Part shown: positions 44,269 through 55,579 of the stretch, piece by piece
How positions within the stretch are numbered: position 1 is the stretch's first letter
Layout: every line of letters begins with the position of its first letter
Source: Pleurodeles waltl
Lineage: Eukaryota > Chordata > Amphibia > Caudata > Salamandridae
Length of the DNA: 64,000 bases
Assembly (NCBI RefSeq): GCF_031143425.1
Contig: NC_090447.1
Location: 845,499,760-845,563,759, forward strand
Direction: 5' to 3'
The notes under the pieces: generated by a model
Told to the model about the DNA's origin: nothing
The model's database searches: none
The model's input: only the letters and a program-made list of their open reading frames with translations
Program-made: the position numbers and the translations under genes

Positions 44269-45310
44269 TGTGACAGGTACGTAATAATAGATACCGGAAG
44301 GCGTAATATATTTAATGTTGTCTTTTATTTTTCTTCTTCCACACTTTCTTTATCTTTATAGTTTTCTCTCAGGTTTTGTATTGTTGTAGGGCAGTCTTCT
44401 TTTCTCTTCTGGGTTTTCTTGACTGTGCTCTTCTTATCCGTTTAGGTTAGTATCTTGGAGGTCAGCAGATGAATTTACCGGAAGAGGGAGAAAAGAAGAA
44501 ACCGATTTTTAGATACCTCTTTTCCCTGTCTTCTTTCTCTTTCTCTTTTCCCTGTTTCTCCTGTCTCCTTCTCAAGTGCTGTTAGTAAATGTTTGATTTC
44601 CTTCTTCCTTTAGACAAAGCTTTCTCTCTTCTTCCTCTGGCGACTAAATACTGTCTTATTTTTTTTATTCTTCTTACCCTATTGATTAGTATAGTGCTTT
44701 AACCCTCTCACCCCGGGCCTTCCTTACTTTCTTATGAGTGATAGTGAACCTTTTATTGTTCCCCCCAGGTGTTTTATCCAGTACAATTCATGGTTGGTGT
44801 CCACTTTTCTCTACCCTTCCTCCTCATCCCAGTACACACCCCGTACCTGATCTGGCCACGTTCTTCCTAGAATTCGCTGGCACCAGTGTGTCCTCTTCCT
44901 CCTCCGTCTCCTGGGTCCTCCGTAACTCCGTCTCGTTGCTGTTCTTTGGCCTCTTGATTCTCCGTGCCTCCGTCTTCCTCGCACGATTCTTCACCGTACT
45001 TCACCATCTTCCCGTCTCATTGAGGCAATTCTCCTCCTTGCTCCAGCGTCTCTCTGCCTCCTTGCCGCAACTCTCCTCCTCACTCCAGCGTCTCTCCGTC
45101 TCCTGTCCTTTCCGTCTGTCCATCTCCTCGTTCACCTGGTACCCCCTCACTTCGTTCCTTCCTCGGTTTTATGTTGTTGTCCTTCCTTTCCGTGTCATCC
45201 CGGCGTTGGTTGTTTCAAATTGGCCCTGCCTCCTCCTTCCCAGACTCAGCAAGCTGAAAAGTGCCCCCGGGGGACTACCCACTCGGCCTGGAACACGGCA
45301 TCCTACCACA
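44269..45310 (-). repeat. 5' LTR
   Basis: Begins, in minus orientation, at 45310 with TGTGGTAGGATGCC and ends at 44269 with ...GTACCTGTCACA. The pyrimidine/purine-skewed body (tctccctcctccg...) produces spurious long Ser/Leu/Pro-rich frames on the plus strand in both LTRs. Confidence 0.92.
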
Positions 45311-45315
45311 CACAT
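45311..45315. other. Target-site duplication CACAT (right)
   Basis: cacat immediately after the right LTR edge. It pairs with 38954-38958 and restores the L1-type ORF1 reading. Confidence 0.9.
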
Positions 45316-45475
45316 CTTTTCAGACATATCAGCAGCCTCAGCTCGTCGTCAAGACACTTTTGCAAGATGCTTGATTTGTTAAGAGTGCAGGGAGCACGAG
45401 CATTTATAATACTACAATCTACAAGGAAGATCTTAAGTAGCGCTTTCTTAGAGACCTCACATAACCTGTAACTGT
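45316..45475 (+). pseudogene. L1-type ORF1, 3' part after LTR insertion
   Basis: Directly after the second copy of the CACAT target site the translation resumes with LFSDISAASARRQDTFARC, which corresponds to the F.D.S......RR..F C-terminal motif of L1-type ORF1. After a stop and shift comes QGARAFIILQSTRKILSSAF (the ...g....P..L.i.... end). It completes the ORF1 begun at 37805. Any ORF2 of this element is not recognisable downstream. Confidence 0.65.
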
Positions 45476-45914
45476 TGTCTTAATCTGAACAAGATGAACT
45501 ATTCTCCCTCTGTTTTAAATGTTTGGTCCACCTGCATTATTACACTAGTAAACCTGGCAACAGCCTACATTGCTTTATGCCATTTGTGCTGTGTATCATT
45601 GTCCTTGTTGTAAAATGCTCTGTCATAGAAAGAATAAAAGAAATAATGTGAACATGTTGCTTAGCTATTCTTGGGGCTCTGTATTCATATTACCAAGGTG
45701 GAGAGGGGTTGCTGTATTTTTCAGTTCCAGTTTTCTTGTTGGCCACAGTCTGATCTAGAACTTGTTCAGGCCTGTATAGCCAAGCATAATTCTTCTTACT
45801 ACATTGTTGCTTTGTGGTTCTAACTTTAACAACACGGGGAGGAGGGGTAAGTACTATTTTTCACATACTAAGAACCCCAGGCAAGGGTCCCTCTGTTCCT
45901 GCAACTAATAAAAC
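45476..45914. other. No recognisable feature
   Basis: Flank between the L1-type ORF1 and the hAT-like element, possibly the inter-ORF part of the LINE. No motif seen. Confidence 0.35.
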
Positions 45915-46084
45915 CAGGGGTCTCCAACCTTTTCCGTAGTGAGAGTTACTTCTGATCAGCGAAAATCATCAAGACTTACTGAAGGTCAAGCCACTGGTGC
46001 AGTGTTAGCAGACACTCTTACGCCCAGTTTCAATGACTTTAAGACATATACTACAGTTTGAAAAAAATAATTTGAATACATAGA

Positions 46085-46175
46085 AAATAATGGGATTTAG
46101 ATTTCGGCGGAGGAGATATCTGTCACCGTTGTGATGGAGTAACCCATTCACCAAGTTCTAAATCAGGCCCTAAGA
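46085..46175. mobile_element. Half of a Harbinger-type MITE
   Basis: The segment gatttagatttcggcggaggag...accaagttctaaatcaggccctaag resembles one arm and the tip of the palindromic MITE family (tip GGGCCTGATT). Only the right tip followed by TAA is intact. Confidence 0.45.
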
Positions 46176-47289
46176 CTTAATGTTTCATAGAAATATATGT
46201 CTTCACTTTAAAGTTTGCCTATTATAAAAAAAAATACATTTTTTTCCAGTTATAAATATGTCACAGTGTCTACTGGTCTCTGGGACCAAAAGGCCTGCTG
46301 TTTGTAAATGTGACACATTGAAATGGGGAAAATTAAAATTAAGAATTAACTTAAACATTAAGTTACCTCTTTATTTTAATGTTCTCCCATTTAAAAGCAT
46401 TGAGAAACATAATTGTGTTCTCACTCTCCAATATTAGGTTGATAAACAATTTAATTTAAGAACTACATACCTCAGTGCTTCAGTTCTTCACCTCTATGTC
46501 CCCACCCTGGGTCATTACTCTGACTCCAGAACTGCTCATTTTCAGGTCCTGCTATCTGGAGCCTGATGTTTACCCCTTAGCTGCTGCCTCCCCCCCTCCC
46601 CACCCCCCCAGTTCTGAGCCCTTTTTTGGCTATTTGGGGTAGTTCACGCTTAGGCTTTCATAACTTTTTGTCCACATAAGCTATCCATGCCAAATTTACG
46701 TCTTTTTTTCCCAACATCCTAGGGATTCTAAAGGTACCCAGAGATTGTCAGTTCCCCTGGAGGAGACCAAGAAATTAGCCAAAATTCAGCTAAAATTTTG
46801 TTTTTTTCAGAAAAATGGGAAAAAAGGGCTACAGAAGAAGGCTTGTGGTTTTTTCCCTGAAAATGGCATCAACAAAGGGTGTGCGCTGCTAAAATAAACA
46901 TCTTCCCAGCATACAGGAACCGGCAGACTTGAATCAGAAAACCACATTTTCAACATAATTTTGGCATTTTACTGGGACATACCCCATTTATACTATTTTT
47001 GTGTGCTTTTAGCCTCCTTACAGTTAGTGACTGAAGTGTGTGTAAAGCCAATGCTAGATCCAGGACAGCTAAACATTTCTGAAAAGTAGGCAAAATTTGG
47101 AATTTAGTAAGGGGTCATTTGTGTAGATCCTACAAGGTTTTCCTACAGAAAATAACAGCTGAATTAAAAAAATATTGAAATTGAGGTGAAATTGAGGTGA
47201 AAAAACTGCCATTTTTCTACATGTTTTACTCTGTAACTTTTTCCTGCAATGTCATATTTTCAAAAGTAATATACCATTAAATCTGATGG

Positions 47290-48850
47290 TCTCTTCTGGT
47301 TGCGGGGTTATATAGGGCTTATAGGTTCATCAAGAAGCCTAGGTACCCAGAGCCAATAACAGAGCTGCACCTTGCAATTGGTTTTCATTGTATACCGAGT
47401 GTACAGCAATTTATTTGGTGAAATACAAAGAGTGAAAAATAGGTATCAAGGAAAACTTTGTATTCTCAAAATGGGCACAAGATAAGGTGTCGAGAAGCAG
47501 TGTTTCTTTGCACATGTCTGAATTCTGGGGTGCCCATACTAGCATGTCAATTACAGGGCATTTCTCAAATAGACGTCTTTTTTTCACACTGTCTTAAATT
47601 TGGAAGGAAAACATTTAGAGAAAGACAATGGGTAATAACACTTGTTCTGCTATTCCGTGTTTCCCCAAGTCTTCCGATAAAAATGGTACCTCAATTGCCT
47701 GGGTAGGCCAAATGCCCGCGACAGGAAACGCAACATGGACACATCACATTTTTACATTGAAATCTGATGGGTTTTTTGGAAAGTGCCTAGCTGTGGATTG
47801 TGGCCTCTAGCTCAGCCGGCAACTAGGGAAACCTACCAAATGTGTGCATGTTTGTAAACTAGACACCTGGGGGAATCTAGGATGGGGTGACTTGTAGAGC
47901 TCTTACCAGGTTCTGTTACCCAGGATGCTTTGCAAACCTCATAATTTGGCAAAAAAAAACTTTTCCCTCAGATTTCGGTGCTGCAATGATCTGGAATCTG
48001 AGAGGAGCTGCAAACTTCCTTCCACCCAGAATTTCCCCAAGTCTCCCAGTAAAAATGGTACCTCACTTGTGTGGGTAAGCCTAGTGCCTGCAACAGGAAA
48101 TGCCTCAAAACACAACGTGGACATATCGCAGTTTCCTGAAGAAACTGGATGTGTTTTTTGCAAAGTGCCTAGTTGTGGATTTTGGCCTCTAGCTCAGCCA
48201 GCACCTGAGGAAGCCTAGCAAACCTATATATTTTTGAAAACTAGACACCTAGGGAAATTCAGAATAGGGTGACTTGTGTGGCTCTCATCAGGTTCTGTTA
48301 CCCAGAATCCTTTGCAAACCTCAAAATGTGGCAAAAAAAACACTTTTCCCTCAGATTTCGGTGCTGCAAAGATCTGGAATCTGAAAGCAGCTGCAAACTC
48401 CTTTCCACACAGAATTCCCCCAAGTCTCCCAATAAAAATGGTACCTCACTTGTGTGGGTACGCCTAGTGCCCGCCACAGGAAATGCTCCAAAACAGAACA
48501 TGGACACATCAAATTTTCCCAAAAAACACTAACCTGTTTTTTGCAAAGTGCCTAGCTGTGGTCTTTGGTCTCTATGTCAGCCTGCACCTAGGGATACCTA
48601 GCAAACGTATACATTTTTATAAACTAGACATCAAGGGGAATTTAGAATTGCACTCTCACCAAACCGTTTTCCTCACATTTCGGTGATAGAAAGTTCTGGA
48701 ATCTGAGAGGAGCCACAAATTTTTTTCCACTCAGCATTCCCCCAAGTCTACCGATAAAAATGGTACCTCACTTGTGTGCGTAGGTCTAGTGCCCGCGGCA
48801 GGAATAGATCACACAATGGTCAATGTTGGTCCTTACATGAGGGCAACAGT
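47290..48850. repeat. Roughly 370 bp tandem repeat, four copies
   Basis: The marker aaaaatggtacctca recurs at about 47680, 48052, 48435 and 48757 (spacings 372, 383 and 322). Each unit contains ctagtgcccgc.acaggaaa.gc, tttttgcaaagtgcctagctgtgg, cctctagctcagcc.gcacc, aaactagacacc.aggg and caggttctgttacccag. It is open for 60-100 codons in several frames in each copy, which reflects the repeat and not genes. A further diverged half-unit seems to run to about 49150. Confidence 0.88.
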
Positions 48851-49326
48851 TGACCCTGTGGTGATCCATTCCTGACACAGGCAGTAGGTACAGGCACTTA
48901 AGTGGGGTAGCGTTTTTATCAGGACAGGTGGGGAAACACTGGGTGGTAGGAATTTTGTGGTTCCCAGCATATTCCTATAGTTTGTGTGATAGAAATGCAA
49001 GAAATAAATTGAGTTTCTATTCAACATTTCACCTTTGCAGGGTGATCTGGGTAAGAAAACTTTGGGGAATCCACACAAGTCACACCTCTGTGGACTTCCC
49101 CGGATGTCTAGTTTCCAGAAATGTCTAGGTTTGGTAAATTTCCACATAAGGCCGCTGAGCCCAGGATCAAAAACGCACGTGCCTGCCTTATAAAAACAGG
49201 TTGTTTTGTGATAGATAATTTTGATGTCTCCACAATACGATTTGGTTGGTAGAATTTAGGGCTGAACTAAATTTGGGAGCTCCCAAGAGAGCACTCTCTC
49301 TGGCTTGCCACTGCATGCACCTGCTC

Positions 49327-49599
49327 TCATGGTTGGGCTAACCCACTATTGTCATGCTGCACAGATTGTGCTTGCAAAGGGACAGCAGGACTGTCCTCAT
49401 CACCTCCCTCATAACCAATGGAAGAGGAGTTATCGAATGGGACTCCTGCGACTGAAAAATCACTCCCAGAGTCTGTGCCATTGTCCTCTCCCTCAGATGC
49501 TGTCTCAGTATCTGCTGTTTCAGTCTCTGATCGTACGTCAGAGCTGCCCTCTATAACCCAAGTGAGGGCTTGAGCAGCAGTCATCCAACAAGATGCCAT
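49327..49599 (-). pseudogene. Acidic N-terminal ORF, possibly piggyBac-like
   Basis: A 90-codon minus-strand frame starts MASCWMTAAQALTWVIEG and continues with SETETADTETASEGEDNGTD, SGSDFSVAGVPFDNSSSIGY and EGGDEDSPAVPLQAQS. The Asp/Glu/Ser-rich stretch after a short helix resembles the disordered N-terminus of piggyBac-derived proteins. After a stop the frame continues for about 20 codons (EQVHAVASQRECSLGSSQI). No DDD catalytic region is visible anywhere in the element. The assignment conflicts with the hAT-type ends, so it is tentative. Confidence 0.35.
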
Positions 49600-50207
49600 C
49601 TTTGCTACTGGCTAAACTGTTGCTCTAATACACTAGCCTACGTAGTCAGTCACAAAATTGCTGGTGTGTGTGTGTGTGATACGTGCAACAGTAGAGGTCA
49701 CCTTACCTTTGATTCTTTCCTCAATCAGCACGTTCTTTGAAGACACTCAAAAAAGACACAATATTGCCTTGTCACATACCAATCATCACAGTCTTTAGCG
49801 CCTCTAGTGCCCAGTCCAACAATCATTATTGGTGCTTCCACTCCCATGACCTCCTCCTGGGATTCCCTCACTACCACCCAGCCAAAGTGCCCTTCACCTC
49901 TCCATAGCCCCCCGTACATACATTTAATTTGTATTATAGCACAGGTAATGGCTGACTTTACTAATGTACTCAGCTATTTACATAAGATACAGCTTTGATC
50001 TTTGCAGTAGGCATATAAACCTTCTGCGCTACTGGATGGCATCACAACTGCCACTAGACAAAAGTCTGATCCTTTTGTAGCAGACACATAATCACAAGTC
50101 TTACTTGAATTTTTTATTGCTGCCTAAAAGCTACAGTTGAAACGCGTCAGTTGAAGTATGTGCGTTGCTTTAAAGAGGCAAGCTGCAACTGCAAGACAAC
50201 TGGTGGC

Positions 50208-50221
50208 GAATATATATACAT

Positions 50222-50263
<42 letters not shown>

Positions 50264-50359
50264 ATGTATATGTCACTTTTATATGTGGGTGTGGTTTTCC
50301 TGGGGCCGATCGCAGCCCCCAGGGAAACCACACACGCGTAGACAAAAGTGATCGCGCTG

Positions 50360-50403
<44 letters not shown>

Positions 50404-50545
50404 GATATATATATCTATATATATATAGACATCTATATATATACAAATCTATATATCTATCTATATAGATAGCTATATCTATCTACATAGATCGATATAT
50501 CTATATATATATATATTTATATATAAAGATCTATATATTTTTTTT
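50208..50545. repeat. (TA)n, (CT)n and TATC microsatellites
   Basis: A long (TA) run at 50212-50275 is itself palindromic (atacatagatatata...tatatatctatgtat). (CT)n then (TA)n follows at 50358-50402, and degenerate tatcta/tagata runs continue to 50545. Between them lies a GC-rich palindrome (50288-50334). Confidence 0.92.
50288..50334. repeat. GC-rich palindrome
   Basis: gtgtggttttcctgggg and its near-complement ccccagggaaaccacac surround gccgatcgcag. A weaker relative (ggtttctttgggggcc / ggcccccagggaaacc) lies at 50550-50592. Either can form a stable hairpin. Confidence 0.8.
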
Positions 50546-51240
50546 AATAGCTGTAGGGTTTCTTTGGGGGCCATAGTGGCCCCCAGGGAAACCATACATC
50601 CATTAAAAAAAAGTATTGCCCCCACAGGGGGTCGTCCTGCTCAGGGGTGAACCCCTGCTGTCAATTTCTCTTTTTTTTTAATTCATTTTTTTTAAACGCC
50701 TGGAGGGCCGGATTGGACCCGATCGCGCCACCCAGGGGTAACCCTACCTTTTTAAAAAAACAAAATATGCCCCCGGGGGCCGGCCCTTTTGCCAAGGGGG
50801 ACGAATCCCACAAGTGAAATCCCTGGTGTCCAGTGGGGGTTTCCTGGCCCTCGATCGCAGCTGCTCCGATGGAGAAAACAGATAGGGATGGCAGCTCGCC
50901 TCGTGGAGAGCTGACGTCACAAAGGGGTGGGTGGGGGAACAGGGGGAGACACAGAAGCTCTTCTGTTCCTCCTGGGGTATTTTTAAATAAAAGAAATTCC
51001 TCAGGTGCAACCTCCTCCCTGGTGTCGGCCACTGGTTGTGACCTGCACCAGGGAGGTAGTGTGGGCATCGGCCACTTGCCGACGCCCACACTGTAAGGGT
51101 TAATAACATTAAAAAAACACAGCCCTCAAAAGGAAAATGTGACCCTGAGCTTATTTAAAAATGAAGTGAAGGCTGCAAGCTACTCTAATGGGTTCTGCGA
51201 GCTACTAGTAGCTCCCAATCGACTGGTTGAAGACACCTGA

Positions 51241-53510
51241 ATTAAACTGACATCAACTGCTCAGCTCTCCAAAGCCTCCAAAGCCAGTTTTCCTTGCTAT
51301 AGATGACACTTTGGCAGCAGTCCCTTTTCACTCTGATGATGAGCAATTTATGTGGAGTGCCTCTCAGAGGAGTGATGAGACACTATCCCCTCTGCAAGCA
51401 AAGGTGCCAAGTTTAGCGGGAAATGTGAATCAGTAGTGGAAAAGAACAGAGGTTCAACACCAGAAACTTCCAATCATACATTTGTAAAACTGTCTTGAAG
51501 AATCCCAACAGATACAAGGACGATGGAATTTCGTAGTATCCAAAATCAAACTATGGGAATTATAGAGCAAACCACTCATCAGTCAAAGGATGCATTTCCG
51601 AAGTTATAACTCAAAATGTTTGTACTTTTGGGGTTCTTTTCAAAGCTATATATACAGAATATTCCTTGCTGGCTGAAATTCTGATATTCATTGGGAACTT
51701 GCAGCACAGACTGTGAAGCATACATATGGAATGATGATAGGAATAACACTGGTACTTGGCCAAGTTATCCATAAGTGCTTGATGAAGCAGATATGCGTAC
51801 CTTGTGATTGATTAATAGGTGATTGATTGGACCACATTACAGCCCATTGTTTCTGTCCCACTCTGGAAATCTAGACACAGACCTTCTTTTTGCAAATCAG
51901 TATTGATCCTGCACCAATTTGAATAGTCTAGTCTGAACTTCCAGGCCAGGTCCCATTCTGGACTAAGACTGAATTGCAAAAGACTGGTTTCTGCCTGACT
52001 TGACATAACGGGGAAAAGAAAAGGGACTGGATTACGTCCCAGAGTATTTTCAGGGGCTGGGATTTATTCAAACAATCAAGCAATCACTTTCTAGTTTTCT
52101 TCATAGGGATACCTTAAATGTGATGGGTATGCCCAGATGTTGTTCCTTTGCTCACCGTGCATTAGGTGTAAAGCTGTAACATACTGACAATGCTCAAACA
52201 GGCCAAAAGTAGTTTGGGGACTCATCATAGTTCTGCTTGGAAGGACCTGGCATGGCAGTTTGGGCTAGACTGTTCTTTTTGGGGAAGGGCTAAGATTGAT
52301 TTGTATATTGCTGGCTACTGTCTGGGGAGTTGTGGTAGGCAAAATAATAACAGTCTAGATTGTGGCCCGAAATAATTATCAGTTGCTGTTATTAATTCTA
52401 GCAATGAACCAATCACTTTTTTCATTTTTTCTCTTTTTGTCCTCAATGTGATACTCTAAGGTGTTCAGTTAAGCATAGATGTGTTTAACATTCTCAGTGG
52501 CAGATGGCACAGGTGATGAACAAATGATGGTGAAGGGTACTAGCCTCATTACCTCAGTTTCTGCACCAGAAGAAATTAGAGCTCTGCAGCAGCAGGAGCA
52601 ACGCTCATGAGGTGTGATGACACATAGGGAAGAAACACCAAAATTAGAGGAGGCGGAGATACCAGGAAACAAATGGAGGTTCAATAAAGATGTTATCGAC
52701 AAGAACACAATTGCACACAACATAAAACTGAGAGAACAAAAGGTTAGACTTTAGCAAGGACTGTCCAACATGTAAGCCACTAGTGGCTCCTGCACAAACA
52801 TCCACCTTATATGCTGGTTTTTAGCAGCCGACATCTTTGGACACAGCAAAGATCAAGCCTTCCTAATTTTGCAGTGGATAAACACCATAGGGAAGATGGT
52901 ACAGTCAATCCAAATCATATGGACCAAAATGATAAAGAAGAAATACTCCAGTGGTAATCCCAAAATGTGATTGACACAACAAGCAATCCCTGAAAGAGGT
53001 TGGCCCAAAGTCATCAATAGGTAAAGGGGAGCAGATCCAAAGCCTGTCACTCTCTTTTTTTGCAAGACAGAAGCTTTGTCTGACAGCTAAGACTTTCTTT
53101 CATCAAACATAAAAATTTGGTAATGTGGAAAAATTCATGGACAAGTCACTCTAATTGTAGAGTTCTGTACCCATCTTCATATAGGAAATTTTGATTTTTT
53201 TCTAATCCCGTGCGGCTAATGTAGAACATGGGTGACACCAACAAGAAAGGAAAATTTTCCAGATTAAATATGTTCCAAAAGGAAGTTGTCCACAACCGGA
53301 TTTGACTGGCCAACTCCAAGTTCCAACAGCAAAAACCCTGAGTCACCATCCCATTTCAGAACATGAACAAATTACAAAAACATACAAGTGAGGAACGTTG
53401 GATCATTGAAACATGTTAATGAAAGCAAATACAACATAACTAACACTTCTGCCCTACAGAAAGAAGGAAAACCTTAAGGTTACAAATAACTAGTATAAGA
53501 GAAAATCACC
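51241..53510. other. Mostly unassigned, with a diverged inverted repeat pair
   Basis: No gene found. The minus strand of 51820-51990 (gggacctggcctggaagttcagactagactattc) and the plus strand of 52200-52370 (aggacctggcatggcagttt, gggctagactgttctttttg) align over about 150 bp in opposite orientation with about 200 bp between them. The frame at 52853-53065 (-) is hydrophobic and might be a transmembrane scrap, but it has no supporting motif. Confidence 0.4.
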
Positions 53511-53517
53511 AAACTTG

Positions 53518-55425
53518 TTAGACATTTTCACAATGCCACCTCCTCTCACGTTTGTTGACACCACTAATGGAGCCTCTGGCATAACTTACAGAAACTCTGT
53601 GTAATGCATCCTGTTCAGGATTAGCAATGTCTGACCCCAGTTCCTGAACAGGAGTATTGCAACAACTTTGTTCCAGTACATCAGACCATTGCATGTCAGC
53701 ATTAACCATTTGTTCTTGATCATTCACATCAGCAGATACCCAGTTTGACCAACCCAATCTTGATTTGTCTTCCCTGTTTTTGTTTTTTATGATGGTAAGT
53801 GCTTCTTGGGTAGTGAGTTTGACCAAATGCCTTCTGTTCCACCACTCTTTTCCATCCAATAACACAGCTCCTTTATTCAATTTCACTATTCAAACAGGTA
53901 AAGAAAATTGTGATTCTTTTCTTTTTTACCTTAGCAGGTCTCTTAACTAGCACTCATTCACCTATTTTAAGACCCATGTTGTGCAAGTTACATCTCCCAT
54001 CAAAATAATCCTTCATCATCATTTGCTCCTTAATCACACTAGACACAATTTCACCATGAATCTCAGCCTTCTGCAAATCGCTTTTGACATTCTTAAGCAC
54101 AAGCCGACAAGGAAACAAATTGGTATGAGTTTGTCTATCTCTTAATAAAATAAAAGGTGGCACGCCAGTGGTGCAATGAGGCATCAGTTTGTAATTCCAA
54201 ATTTTGGTTTCTAAAAACTTGCAAACATCACACACCAATGTCACAGAAGTTTGTACCCCTTCTTTCATAATTGTGTTCGCTCTTTCCACCAAACCATTTG
54301 ATGATGGGTAATACAAGGCGACATTCAAGTGTTTGATATCTTGCACATTCGATATGAAACAAACTGCATGTCCTTATCTGTCACTGTTTCCTTTGGTGAC
54401 AATTCAAGGTCAAGACATTTTCCTAAAATATAATGGCAATGCCAGTGCCGGGTAATTCAACAAATGAATAATAGATCCAATTGAAAGAGTAATCAATCAA
54501 AACTGTAAGGTAACGCATATTGCTTGGCAAAGCCAGATATGGGCCTATGAAGTCCAACGCTACCTTTTGCCATGCAGTGCTAGAAAATAGCACTGAATGC
54601 AAAGGCATCTCACAGGTCCTCCAAAGTTTATCGAAAAGAAGAGATTCACCACATTTGTCAATAAACTGCTAAACTTGATTGTTTTGTGAGGGCCACCAAT
54701 AGTATTGTTTTAATCGTTTACATGTTTTATTAATAACTAAATAGCATTGATGAGCAAAAGAAATGATGTCATTTCACAAACTCTCAGGTGGTCCAAACAA
54801 ATCACCCTTCATGATCATATCACTCACCACAGACAATTATTTTGACCACAAAAAAAAGGTTTTTTAATCACCTGTTAAACATCTATCTTTGGGCCATACA
54901 TTTTTAATATATTGCAAACCTTTTGCAAATTCTAGTCATGCATATATGCTGCCATCCACTCTTTCCCCGACACTTTGCTTTTGCATTCACTCACTGCATC
55001 CACAGCTGCAACAACACATTCCGCATCATCCACAAATTCATCCTCATTACTTGTGTTTAAGGGCATACAAGACAATCAGCCCAAATGTTTCTTTCACCAG
55101 CCAAATGTTTCACTACAAAATTATGTTCTTGAAATGTACACTACAATCACACTAGCCTAGCAGACATATTATTTATACATTTCTTTTCAATATATGAAAT
55201 AAAGGTTTGTGGTCAGCAATCAATTCAAACTCATGTCCCCAAATGTACAGTTTGAACTTTTTCACAACCCACGTACAATTTAGTGCTTCGTGCTCAATAG
55301 TGCTGTAATGTTCCTCACTCTGTTTGAACATTCTGGAGGTGAAAGGCACAGTTTGCTCCCTGCCTGCCGCTCCTTGGCTAAGAACAGCACCCTGCACTAC
55401 TAATCTCACATCAGTGGTAATCCTG
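53518..55425 (-). pseudogene. Ty3/gypsy retrotransposon fragment: RNase H and integrase
   Basis: From right to left on the minus strand: RNase H at 55409-55173 (HYSTIEHEALNCTWVVKKFK, YIWGHEFELIADHKPLFHIL); integrase zinc domain near 54775-54650 (FAHQCYLVINKTCKRLKQYY, WWPSQNN, FIDKC); catalytic core at 54608-53954 with VALDFIGPYLALP (first Asp), TDKDMQFVSY (second Asp) and YYPSSNGLVERANTIMK (Glu); then an integrase tail to 53518 with HLVKL. RNase H precedes integrase, the usual Ty3/gypsy order, unlike the element at 38959. All three integrase catalytic residues can be read, but in different frames. RT, gag and LTRs were not found. Confidence 0.83.
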
Positions 55426-55579
55426 CATTTAAAATATTATAGGACCACCTGGCACCCCTTGTTCCTTCACTGATCCACCAGGATCAGAACAGATTATCGC
55501 TGCTCGCAACACTTCCCTAAACTTGCACCACTTCTTTCGACTACTTGCATGTGCACCAGGCAACTGGCCTTAAGCTGGA

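Larger units (their letters stand above)
38959..45310 (-). mobile_element. Gmr1-like Ty3/gypsy LTR retrotransposon
   Basis: A complete-length element on the minus strand, 6352 bp, bounded by LTRs with TG...CA ends and flanked by the 5 bp direct repeat CACAT (38954-38958 and 45311-45315). Coding order in the sense direction is gag, protease, integrase, reverse transcriptase, RNase H. Integrase preceding RT is the arrangement of copia and, within Ty3/gypsy, of the Gmr1-like group. The gag resembles the SCAN domain, which is known to derive from Gmr1-like gag. Substitutions at several catalytic positions and many stops show it is dead. It sits inside an L1-type ORF1. Confidence 0.92.
45915..51239. 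mobile_element. hAT-like DNA transposon, 5.3 kb
   Basis: The left end CAGGGGTCTCCAACC and the right end GGTTGAAGACACCTG are imperfect inverted repeats of the hAT/Charlie type. The flanks AATAAAAC (45907-45914) and AATTAAAC (51240-51247) agree at 7 of 8 positions, as an 8 bp target duplication should. The right subterminal ttctgcgagctactagtagctccc is also usual for such elements. Inside are a 0.37 kb tandem array, an acidic minus-strand ORF, AT-rich microsatellites and short palindromes. No hAT transposase domain (C-terminal dimerisation, DDE) was recognised, so it is non-autonomous or heavily rearranged. Confidence 0.7.

Noticed and set aside
52853..53065. Hydrophobic minus-strand frame as an envelope transmembrane segment
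   Set aside because: No signal peptide, fusion or disulfide motif and no neighbouring surface-protein reading; hydrophobicity alone is not enough.
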